A DNA stretch of 64,000 nucleotides from positions 157,756,292 through 157,820,291 of the forward strand of contig OZ023266.1 in NCBI GenBank assembly GCA_964006375.1, in the 5' to 3' direction. The notes under the pieces were generated by a model, which made no database searches, was not told the origin of the DNA, and saw only the letters and a list, made by a program, of their open reading frames with translations. Source of the stretch: Tillus elongatus. Lineage: Eukaryota > Arthropoda > Insecta > Coleoptera > Cleridae. Of the stretch, positions 53,411 to 64,000 are shown piece by piece. Numbering within the stretch: position 1 is the stretch's first letter; every line of letters begins with the position of its first letter. A program made the position numbers and the translations under genes.

Positions 53411-56313
53411 ACGTGTTTCAAGCTTATTAGCTCTCATCAGTCCGGCGCTGTACGCTCTGAGTGACCACGCAGCATGGGATCCCAAATGCCCGGTTTATTT
53501 TAAGGCCTGCAAGAAGTTCAGAGCTGATCTTCTGTCTTTGGCATAGCAACCATCTGTGGCTTCTTCTGCTCCTTCTGCAAATTATAACGAGCCTTCATCC
53601 GATTGTCGTTTTCAGTCTAATGGTTTTATTTTATATTACCAAAATGCTCGCAGTGTGGTTAATAAAATGAGAGATCTCTTTAATCTATCAGCCTCTTCAT
53701 TTTTCAACTTTATTGCACTGTCTGAAAGGTGACTTAGGCATGACGTTCTTGATGGAGAATTATTTTGTGACCACTTCCTGGTTTTTAGGGAGGACAAGAG
53801 GTTTTGTGTTGTCGGCATGTCTAGCGGCGGAGGAGTACTTTTTGCAGTTGATAGACAACATGATGCTATCAGGGTTTCTTTACCGGGAGATATGCTATCA
53901 TTTATACCTACTGTTGACATTTTGTGTGTTAGGGTTACCTGTGGCCATCGTCTTCTATATATTTTTGTGCTCTACATTCCCCGGCATCTCCCTGTTGTGT
54001 ATATGATTCATTTTTTTACTTGTTGTAGTCTTTGGAGTTTATATTTTCTCATAATATTCTGATTATCGGTGACTTTAACATACCTGGGTATGCGGATGCG
54101 TTGGAGGGGGGGAAGGTCGGGCTCCAATATTGTCCTGTCTGCTCTTGCTGAATTCGTGTCACTCCTTGAATTGTCCCAATCGAATATGATACGTAATGAT
54201 CGCAATGGTATTCTTGATTTAGTGGGCAAGATTGTGAGGTTTCTAGATCGGAAGACGGTCTCCTTATTGAGGATGGTTATCATCCACCCCTAACAGTAAC
54301 TATAAAGGTTGTGAACTGAAATAATTATTCTGGACACAAGAAAAATGCTGAGCCAACTTACAATTTTAAACGTGCTGATCTAGGAGCATTATATGAGAGA
54401 CTTTCCTTTGTTGATTGGTCTCCTTTACTGGCATTCGACGATGTTGACCTGGCTTGCTCACAATTCTATTCTATTCTCTATTATACTTTTAATTCTTGTG
54501 TCCCAAAGTCCACTCCTAGAGCTTCTAAGTACCCTCCTTGGTTTACTAGGGAGGTGGTGAAGCTGTGTAAGCTAAAAACTAAGAGTCGGTCGATATATAG
54601 ACGTTCTGGGGAGTCCTCTGACTATGATGAGTTTAGGAGGTTAAGGTCTGAGCTTAAGGATTTGTTAAACACTGAATATAATAATTACCTCATAAGCTGT
54701 GAAGTTTCAGTCTCTAATAACCCAAAGACGTTCTGGTCATTTCTGAACTCTAAGAAGCAACATAATTCTCTTCCCAAAACAATGGAATATAATGGTCTCA
54801 ACTTGCATTAATCTGATGAGATTGCTAATAGTTTTGCTGATTTTTTCCAGTCTACATATGTATCTCGACACTCCACACCTGCACCGCAATCTGTGGTAAT
54901 ATCACCTTGAAAGACAATGATTATACTTCATTACAAACAGCGAGTTTTCTTCTTTCAGAAGTTGAGGAGGTTCTTCGGGCGTTTAAGCCTCATATGACGT
55001 CAGGTCTTGACCTAACCCCATCATTTATTTTGAAGGATTGTGCAGCCGTTTTAGCTTTCCCCTTACAGGTTATGTTTAATTTATGTTTAAAAAACTGTAA
55101 AATTCCAATAGTGTGGAAGATATAGAAATCCTGTCCAGTTTATAAGGCTGTAAGGGGTCGGTTTTGGGTCCTTTGTTCTTTAATATTTTCATTAACGATC
55201 TCGTTGGTGGTTTGAGGGTTGAATGTCTCCTGTATGCCGATGACATCAAAATTTTCTGTGAGGTGAAGTCGGTGAATGATTGTATTCGACTTCAATTAGC
55301 ATTAGAGGATGTGGAGGAGTGGTGCAATATAAATAATCTTTCTTTAAATATTGTAGCTGTCTTTCCTTTACACTTAGGTTGGTGCCCATACACTTTGATT
55401 ATTGTCTTAATAATGTGTCTCTGGCTAGGCCGGTATCTATCCGTGATCTGGGCGTAATATTTGATAGAAAATTGTCTTTCTTATCTCATATTGAGAATGT
55501 ATCCAACGCATTAAAGTAATGGGCTTTATTATTAGGAATTGCCGCGAGTTTAGTAATATTGCCACATTTAAAATGATTTTCTGTACTTTTATCCGTAATA
55601 GACTTGAGTATGCTTCAATTGTATGGTCTCCGGGTTACCAGAACCATATTCTCCAGTTGGAAAAGATCCAAAGACGCTTTTTAAAATATCTTTACTTCCG
55701 CCTCAATGGTATATAGCCCTCTGTGGGTTACCCTTCTGAGTATATGCAGCGGGACTTCTTGCTACCAAGTCTAGAATCTAGAAGGGAACAAGCTGCACTA
55801 ATTTTTTTAAATGCTTTAGTAAGGGGATCCTGTGACTGCTCTCGTCTACTTGAGCAACTAAACTTTAATGTTCCGAGAATGTCTTCGCGAAATCCGGTCA
55901 CCTTTTGGTTACCTACGCCGCGAACTAATCTTGTGAAGTTCTCACCGCCTTATAGATTGTGTTCTGGTGCCAACAGGCACGCTTCTTCCATTGATATCTT
56001 TGTGTCGGATCCAAGGTTGCTCAAAGGGTTGGCAGTCTCACGGTTGTTGAGGACTGGTTTGTATTTCACAGTTATGGCGGACTGATTTGTGTTTCCGATT
56101 ATTTTTTACTCATTGTTGATTCTTGTGATTTTTTATATTTTTCTGTTTTAGTTACATTGTTATGTAATTGTAAATTATGGTTTAAAATGCTTATTTTTAG
56201 TTTTAATTTTAATTTTTAATCCTGTTTTTGTAGGTCATTTCTGTATTTCCTACCCAATAATTGGGCTATCCTGTTGGGTAGTGTAATGTTAAATAAATAA
56301 ATAAATAAATAAA
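53410..56313 (+). mobile_element. Decayed Jockey-like non-LTR retrotransposon with (AAAT)n tail
   Basis: It contains the end of ORF1 (zinc-knuckle-like 'SDHAAWDPKCPVYFKAC', to 53546), an endonuclease, an RT with an internal deletion, and a 3' UTR ending in (AAAT)n at 56290-56314. It is in the opposite orientation to the retrotransposon at 50.3-53.0 kb. Confidence 0.8.
53585..56085 (+). pseudogene. Endonuclease-RT of Jockey-like element, many breaks
   Basis: The endonuclease starts 'NGFILYYQNARSVVNKMRD', then 'GELFCDHFLVFRED', 'GGGVLFAVDRQHDA' and, after breaks, 'IIGDFNIPGY' (about 54063). The RT pieces are 'NNPKTFWSFLNSKKQH', 'SGLDLTPSFILKDCAAVLAF', then a deletion of the finger/palm part, 'GPLFFNIFINDL', 'CLLYADDIKIFCEV' (YADD), 'NRLEYASIVWSPGYQNHILQ' and 'LEKIQRRFLKYLYFRLNG'. 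At least six frame breaks or stops. Inactive. Confidence 0.85.
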
Positions 56314-56509
56314 TCAGTACGGTATAGCCAGATGAAGATTATATATAAATTGAAACTAATGCTGACTATGGGTTCTAGGGATGCTAGTTAACGATCTTTT
56401 CAAGATTTTTTTTTGAAAATTCAAAAGTGGCAATGTCCTCATAACCAAATATTTCTCGCTAAAGGCGCAAAAATTTTAATTTTTTTACAGTAGCATCACA
56501 GTAGGCAAA
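56314..56509. repeat. Right-flank-like module
   Basis: 'aaactaatgctgactatggg', 'ttctagggatgctag' and 'gattttttttgaaaattc' resemble the right-flank module without an adjacent TA tract. Confidence 0.45.
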
Positions 56510-57116
56510 GTCACACCCTAAATTCTTAAACTTGGGCGGTGGAGCCTACACATATATCCATAGAAAGGACACCACCCACAACTCCTCAGAAGCCAAGCCA
56601 TTTTTCCACAAAAGAGAATTCTAGACGCCGACCTAGACCTCTTATTTGATACCAACCAGCCCATAATAATTGCTGGCGATTTAAGTTCCAAACACCCCAA
56701 TTGGCATTCTAGTAATGCCAACACAAATGGGAAAATCCTCCAAGCCTATGTCGAAAACCATGCAAACTGGACGGTTGACGCTCCCCAAATACCCACACAC
56801 TTCGGCAGTGCGAGGTAGACCCGACGTGCTCGACATAGTAATCATGTCGAACACCACCCTTCTCCATGAAATATCAACCCAAAACGACCTCTCGTCGGAC
56901 CATAACCCAGTCATATTGCAGCTCGGCGACGAACCCGTCCTCCCAAGGAAAAAGGTACTGTGGTCAGTTTTCACAGATCACCTTAAAAACACCCTTGGCA
57001 ATATTCCGGTTATCCGCAGCATTCCCGAACTCGAGGGTGCAGTGGATAATCTACAGTCCAAAATTCAATGTTCTATCGAACATGCATCTAAGACGTACCC
57101 CGCCCCACCGGCGTGA
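56510..57116 (+). pseudogene. Jockey-type endonuclease domain fragment
   Basis: The plus strand, in two frames joined near 56815, reads 'ADLDLLFDTNQPIIIAGDLS' with 'SKHPNWHSS' (the GDFNAKHxxW block with a Leu-Ser change), 'RPDVLDIVIM' and 'DLSSDHNPVILQL' (catalytic SDH), then the start of the linker. No RT follows, because the satellite begins about 100 bp later. It is a distinct family from the other copies here. Confidence 0.8.
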
Positions 57117-57229
57117 AGTTAGCAGCTAAATTCCAGCGGCTAAAATTTCCAGCGGCTAATTTATAAAATTCACTAATATATTAGAAATAATATTAATTTC
57201 GACCTTAAAAACTTCAGTTGCATGTTTGC

Positions 57230-60200
57230 CGCCTAAATGACAAAAAATCGAAAAAATAATAATAATAATTTCACCATATAAAAAAGAAAACATAATTGAG
57301 GCCAAATATGACCAAAACGAAAATAAAGTGCCAAGGTATTATTGAGTTATAATCAAAAGTTTTAAGTATATTTAGGTAGCAACCCTGTACTAACATTTCA
57401 AACGCTTGCTTGTCGTCCTATATGGTGAAATATGCACGCAAATATAGACACAATTTAAAATGAGTAAAAAATTGAAAAAAAAAACGCCTTTTTAGCCAAG
57501 ACAAAAATGGGGTGCCAAGATATGTGACAATAATATTGAAAGCATATTTGCATAGCAACCTTGTGCAAAAATTTCAACCCCTTGCTTGCCGTCCTTCGTA
57601 GCAAAGTCAGCACCCAAATAGAAAGATTGATTATAATTTACATAAAAAGTGAAATAAAATGGCTTTTTTAGCTAAGACAAAAATGGGTGCCAAGATAAGA
57701 GATAATAATATTGAAAGCATATTAACATAGCAACCTTGTGCAGAAATTTCAACCCCTTGCTCGCCGTCCTTCATAGTGAAGTTGGCGCCCAAATAGAGGA
57801 ACTGACTTTAATTCACATGAAAAGTGTTATAAAAAGGTTAGCTAAGACAAAAATGGGGTGCCAAGATAAGTGATAATAATACTGAAAGCATATTACCATA
57901 GTAACCTTGCGCAAAAATTTCAACCCCTTGCTTGCCGTCCTTCATGGTGAAGTCGGCGCCCAAATATAGAAATTGATTTTAATTCGAATGAAAAGTGCTA
58001 TAAAATGGCTTTTTTTAGCTAAGACAAAAATGGGGTGCCAAGATAAGTAATAATAATATTGAAAGCATATTAACATAGCAACCTTGTGCAAAAATGTTAA
58101 CCCCTTGCTCGCCGTCCTTCATAGTGAAGTCGGCGCCCAAATAGAGAAATTGGTCTTAATTAACATGAAAAGTGTTATAAAAAGGCTTTTTAGCTAAGAC
58201 AAAAATGGGGTGCCAAGATAAGTGATAATAATATTGAAAGCATATTAACATAGCAACCTTGTGCAAAAATGTTAACCCCTTGCTCGCCGTCCTTCATAGT
58301 GAAGTCGGCGCCCAAATAGAGAAATTGGTCTTAATTAACATGAAAAGTGTTATAAAAAGGCTTTTTAGCTAAGACAAAAATGGGGTGCCAAGATAAGTGA
58401 TAATAATATTGAAAGCATATTAACATAGCAACCTTGTGCAAAAATTGTAACCCCTTGCTCGCCGTCCTTCATAGTGAAGTCGGCGCCCAAATAGAGAAAT
58501 TGAATTTAATTCACATGAAAAGTGTTATAAAATGGCTTTTTTAGCCAATACAAAAATGAGGTGCCAAGATAAGTAACAGTGATATTGAAAACATATTAAC
58601 ATAGCAACCTTGTGCAAAAATTTCAACCCCTTGCTCGCCGTCCTTCATAGTGAAGTCGGCGCCCAAATAGAGAAATTGACTTTAATTAACATGAAAAGTG
58701 TTATAAAAAGGCTTTTTTAGCTAAGACAAAAATGGGGTGCCAAGATAAGTGATAATAATATTAAAAGCATATTAACATAGCAACCTTGTGCAAAAATGTT
58801 AACCCCTTGCTCGCCGTCCTTCATGGTGAAGTCGGCGCCCAAATAGAGAAATTGAATTTAATTCACATGAAAAGTGTTATAAAATGGCTTTTTTAGCCAA
58901 GACAAAAATGAGGTGCCAAGATAAGTGACAGTAATATTAAAAGCATATTAACATAGCAACCTTGTGCAAAAATTTCAATCCCTTGCTCGCCGTCCTTCAT
59001 AGTGAAGTCGGCGCCCAAATAGAGGAATTGGTTTTAATTAACATGAAAAGTGTTATAAAAAGGCTTTTTTAGCTAAGACAAAAATGGGGTGCCAAGATAA
59101 TTGATAATAATATTGTAAGCATATTAACATAGCAACCTTGTGCAAAAAGTTTAACCCCTTGCTCCCCGTCCTTCATGGTGAAGTCGGCGCCCAACTAGAG
59201 AAATTGAATTTAATTCACATGAAAAGTGTTATGAAAAGGCTTTTTTAGCCAAGACAAAAATGTGGTGCCAAGATAAGTGATAATAATACTGAAAGCATAT
59301 TAACATAGCAACCTTGCGAAAAAAATTCAACCCCTTGCTTGCCGTCCTTCATAGTGAAGTCGGCGCCCAAATAGAGGAATTGACTTTAATTAACATGAAA
59401 AGTGTTATAAAAAGGCTTTTTTAGCTAAGACAAAAATGGGGTGCCAAGATAAGTGATAATAATACTGAAAGCATATTAACATAGTAACCTTGCGCAAAAA
59501 TTCAACCCCTTGCTTGCCGTCCTTCATGGTGAAGTCGGCGCCCAAATATAGAAATTGATTTTAATTCACATGAAAAGTGCTATAAAATGGCTTTTTTAGC
59601 TAAGACAAAAATAGGGTGCCAAGATAAGTGATAATAATATTGAAAGCATATTAACATAGCAACCTTGTGCAAAAATGTTAACCCCTTGCTCGCCGTCCTT
59701 CATAGTGAAGTCGGCGCCAAAATAGAGAAATTGGTTTTAATTAACATGAAAAGTGTTATAAAAAGGCTTTTTTAGCTCAGACAAAAATGGGGTGCCAAGA
59801 TAAGTGATAATAATACTGAAAGCATATCAACATAGTAACCTTGCGCAAAAATTTCAACCCCTTGCTTGCCGTCCTTCATGGTGAAGTCGGCGCCCAAATA
59901 TAGAAATTGATTTTAATTAACATGAAAAGTGCTATAAAATGGCTTTTTTAGCTAAGACAAAAATGGGGTGCCAAGATAAGTGATAATAATATTGAAAGCA
60001 TATTAACATAGCAACCTTGTGCAAAAAATTTTAACCCCTTGCTCGTCGTCCTTCATAGTGAAGTCGGCGCCCAAATAGAGAAATTGATTTTAATTAACAT
60101 GAAAAGTGCTATAAAATGGCTTTTTTAGCCAAGACAAAAATGGAGTGCCAAGATAAGTGATAATAATATTGAAAGCATATTAACATAGTAACCTTGTGCA

Positions 60201-63200
60201 GAAATTTCAACCCCTTGCTCGCCGTCCTTCATGGTGAAGTCGGCGCCCAAATAGAGAAATTGATTTTAATTAACATGAAAAGTGCTATAAAATGGCTTTT
60301 TTAGCTAAGACAAAAATGGGGTGCCAAGATAGGTGATAATATTATTGAAAGCATATTAACATAGCAACCTTGTGCAAAAATGTTAACCCCTTGCTCGCCG
60401 TCCTTCATAGTGAAGTCGGCGCCCAAATAGAGAAATTGGTTTTAATTAACATGAAAAGTGTTATAAAAAGGCTTTTTTAGCTAAGACAAAAATGGGGTGC
60501 CAAGATAATTGATAATAATATTGTAAGGATATTAACATAGCAACCTTGTGCAAAAATTTTAACCCCTTGCTCTCCGTCCTTCATGGTGAGGCGCCCAAAT
60601 AGAGAAATTGAATTTAATTCACATGAACAGTGTTATAAAATGGCTTTTTTAGCCAAGACAAAAATGAGGTGCCAAGATAAGTAACAGTAATATTGAAAGC
60701 ATATTAACATAGCAACCTTGTGCAAAAATTTCAACCCCTTGCTCGTCGTCCTTCATAGTGAAGTCGGCGCCCAAATAGAGGAATTGACTTTAATTAACAT
60801 GAAAAGTGCTATAAAAAGGCTTTTTTAGCTAAGACAAAAATAGAGTGCCAAGATAAGTGATAATAATATTAAAAGCATATTAACATAGTAACCTTGCGCA
60901 AAAATTTCAACCCCTTGCTTGCCGTCCTTCATGGTGAAGTCGGCGCCCAAATATAGAAATTGATTTTAATTAACATGAAAAGTGCTATAAAATGGCTTTT
61001 TTAGCTAAGACAAAAATGGGGTGCCAAGATAAGTAATAATAATATTGAAAGCATATTAACATAGCAACCTTGTGCAAAAATGTTAACCCCTTGCTCGCCG
61101 TCCTTCATAGTGAAGTCGGCGCCCAAATAGAGAAATTGGTCTTAATTAACATGAAAAGTGTTATAAAAAGGCTTTTTAGCTAAGACAAAAATGGGGTGCC
61201 AAGATAAGTGATAATAATATTGAAAGCATATTAACATAGCAACCTTGTGCAAAAATGTTAACCCCTTGCTCGCCGTCCTTCATAGTGAAGTCGGCGCCCA
61301 AATAGAGAAATTGATTTTAATTAACATGAAAAGTGCTATAAAATGGCTTTTTTAGCTAAGACAAAAATGGGGTGCCAAGATAGGTGATAATATTATTAAA
61401 AGCATATTAACATAGCAACCTTGTGCAAAAATGTTAACCCCTTGCTCGCCGTCCTTCATAGTGAAGGCGGCGCCCAAATAGAGAAATTGGTTTTAATTAA
61501 CCTGAAAAGTGTTAAAAAAAGGCTGTTTTAGCTAAGACAAAAATGTGGTGCCAAGATAATTGATAATAATATTGAAAGCATATTAACATAGCAACCTTGT
61601 GCAAAAATTTCAACCTCTTGCTCGCCGTCCTTCATAGTGAAGTCGGCGCCCAAATAGAGGAATTGACTTTAATTAACATTAAAAATGTTATAAAAAGGCT
61701 TTTTTAGCTAAGACAAAAATGGGGTGTCAAGATGAGTGATAATAATATTGATAGCATATTAACATAGCAACCTTGTGCAAAAATTTCAACACCTTGCTCG
61801 CCGTCCTTCATGGTGAAGTCGGCGACGAAATAGAGAAATTAATTTAATTCACATGAAAAGTGTTATAAAATGGCTTTTTTAGCCAAGACAAAAATGTGGT
61901 GCCAAGATAAGTGATAATAATATTGAAAGCATATTAACATAGTAACCTTGCGAAAAAATTTCAACCCCTTGCTTGCCGTCCTTCATAGTGAAGTCGGCGC
62001 CCAAATAGAGGAATTGACTTTAATTAACATGAAAAGTGCTATAAAAAGGCTTTTTTAGCTAAGACAAAAATGTGGTGCCAAGATAATTGATAATAATATT
62101 GAAAGCATATTAACATAGCAACCTTGTGCAAAAATTTCAACCTCTTGCTCGCCGTCCTTCATAGTGAAGTCGGCGCCCAAATAGAGGAATTGACTTTAAT
62201 TAACATTAAAAATGTTATAAAAAGGCTTTTTCAGCTAAGACAAAAATGGGGTGTCAAGATGAGTGATAATAATATTGATAGCATATTAACATAGCAACCT
62301 TGTGCAAAAATTTCAACCCCTTGCTCGCCGTCCTTCATGGTGAAGTCGGCGACGAAATAGAGAAATTGAATTTAATTCACATGAAAAGTGTTATAAAATG
62401 GCTTTTTTAGCCAAGACAAAAATTTGGTGCCAAGATAAGTGATAATAATATTGAAAGCATATTAACATAGCAACCTTGTGCAAAAATGTTAACCCCTTGC
62501 TCGCCGTCCTTCATAGTGAAGTCGGCGCCCAAATAGAGGAATTGACTTTAATTCACATGAAAAGTGTTATATAAAGGCTTTTTTAGCTAAGACAAAAATG
62601 AGGTGCCAAGATAAATGATAATAATATTGAAAGCATATTAACATAGCAACCTTGTGCAAAAAATTTTAACCCCTTGCTCGCCGTCCTTCATAGTGAAGTC
62701 GGCGCCCAAATAGAGAAATTGATTTTAATTAACATGAAAAGTGCTATAAAATGGCTTTTTTAGCCAAGACAAAAATGGAGTGCCAAGATAAGTGATAATA
62801 ATATTGAAAGCATATTAATATAGTAACCTTGTGCAGAAATTTCAACCCCTTGCTCGCCGTCCTTCATGGTGAAGTCGGCGCCCAAATAGAGAAATTGATT
62901 TTAATTAACATGAAAAGTGCTATAAAATGGCTTTTTTAGCTAAGACAAAAATGGGGTGCCAAGATAGGTGATAATATTATTGAAAGCATATTAACATAGC
63001 AACCTTGTGCAAAAATGTTAACCCCTTGCTCGCCGTCTTTCATAGTGAAGGCGGCGCCCAAATAGAGAAATTGGTTTTAATTAACCTGAAAAGTGTTATA
63101 AAAAGGCTTCTTTAGCTAAGACAAAAATGTGGTGCCAAGATAATTGATAATAATATTGAAAGCATATTAACATAGCAACCTTGTGCAAAAATTTCAACCT

Positions 63201-64000
63201 CTTGCTCGCCGTCCTTCATAGTGAAGTCGGCGCCCAAATAGAGGAATTGACTTTAATTAACATTAAAAATGTTATAAAAAGGCTTTTTTAGCTAAGACAA
63301 AAATGGGGTGTCAAGATGAGTGATAATAATATTGATAGCATATTAACATAGCAACCTTGTGCAAAAATTTCAACCCCTTGCTCGCCGTCCTTCATGGTGA
63401 AGTCGGCGACGAAATAGAGAAATTGAATTTAATTCACATGAAAAGTGTTATAAAATGGCTTTTTTAGCCAAGACAAAAATGTGGTGCCAAGATAAGTGAT
63501 AATAATATTAAAAGCATATTAACATAGCAACCTTGTGCAATAATGTTAACCCCTTGCTCGCCGTCCTTCATAGTGAAGTCGGCGCCCAAATCGAGAAATT
63601 GGTTTTAATTAACATGAAAAGTGTTATAAAATGGCTTTTTTAGCCAAGACAAAAATGGGGTGCCAAGATATGTGACGATAATATTGAAAGCATATTTACA
63701 TAGCAACCTTGTGCAAAAATTTCAACCCCTTGCTTGCCGTCCTTCGTAGTAAAGTCAGCACCCAAATAGAAAGATTGATTTTAATTTACATGAAAAGTGA
63801 AATAAAATGGCTTTTTTAGCCAAGACAAAAATGGGGTGTCAAGATGAGTGATAATAATATTGATAGCATATTAACATAGCAACCTTGTGCAAAAATTTCA
63901 ACACCTTGCTCGCCGTCCTTCATGGTGAAGTCGGCGACGAAATAGAGAAATTAATTTAATTCACATGAAAAGTGTTATAAAATGGCTTTTTTAGCCAAGA
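57230..64000. repeat. 176-bp tandem satellite array, ~37 monomers, continues past window
   Basis: 'aaccttg' marks monomer phase at 57557, 57734, 57903, 58080, 58255, 58430, 58606 and 58782, giving steps of 169-177 bp. The first diverged monomer is near 57381. Other constant words are 'ggtgccaagataagtgata', 'cgccgtccttcat.gtgaag' and 'tcggcgcccaaatagag'. The leftmost monomers and one near 63660-63810 are diverged from the rest but alike ('ccgtccttcgtag.aaagtc'). No ORF; the period is close to nucleosomal spacing. If the cyclase gene is intact, the array is intronic. Confidence 0.97.

Noticed and set aside
57230..64000. CRISPR-like array
   Set aside because: Whole 176-bp monomers repeat head to tail without unique spacers, in a eukaryotic context; it is satellite DNA.

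Overview
The window is AT-rich animal DNA, almost certainly from an insect or another arthropod with a repeat-heavy genome. It is a stretch of one host gene whose introns are filled with transposable elements and satellite DNA. The host gene shows as two minus-strand exons with clean splice sites. Exon 49793-49942 encodes the last membrane segment and signalling helix, and exon 34592-34710 encodes the start of the first catalytic domain, of a class III adenylyl cyclase closest to rutabaga / vertebrate type 1. The two exons join in frame across an intron of about 15.1 kb. Everything to the right of 49942, including the satellite, would lie in the upstream intron if the gene is intact. Everything left of 34592 would lie in the downstream intron.

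Layout. 1-3580: a long palindromic foldback element split by a 5'-truncated, frameshifted non-LTR retrotransposon. 4.2-21.1 kb: repeats organised around many (TA)n tracts, with a pogo/Tigger fragment, two decayed mariner-like elements with long terminal inverted repeats (10.9-12.8 kb and a truncated copy at 6.9-8.2 kb), hairpin MITEs, two hammerhead-like RNA motifs and a complete but dead Tigger element (19284-20986). 21.1-22.1 kb: an RNase H tail of an RNase H-bearing non-LTR element. 24239-26309: a mariner-family transposon with about 420-bp TIRs around an uninterrupted 364-codon transposase. 27.3-29.4 kb: the clearest full copy of the foldback palindrome. 30.0-33.6 kb: a scrambled BEL/Pao LTR retrotransposon with an internal inversion and two insertions of the same non-LTR family. 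33.7-34.1 kb: another RNase H tail.

34.6-49.9 kb (the intron between the exons): (TA)n repeats, a Harbinger-type MITE, a hammerhead-like motif downstream of a Penelope-like element (PLE) fragment, a piggyBac element carrying a non-LTR insertion with a recognisable target-site duplication, and a second PLE interrupted by a tRNA-derived SINE. 50.3-57.1 kb: three more non-LTR elements, one with an uninterrupted 711-codon reading frame. 57.2-64.0 kb: a 176-bp tandem satellite (about 37 monomers) with a three-monomer (about 528 bp) higher-order period near its right end; it runs off the window.

The genes do not form an operon or pathway. The host gene's exons are islands, and the rest records nested insertions. 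Many short reading frames, especially those made of alternating Ile-Tyr, come from (TA)n or hairpin repeats and are not genes. Family calls rest on motifs read by eye; no database search was possible.
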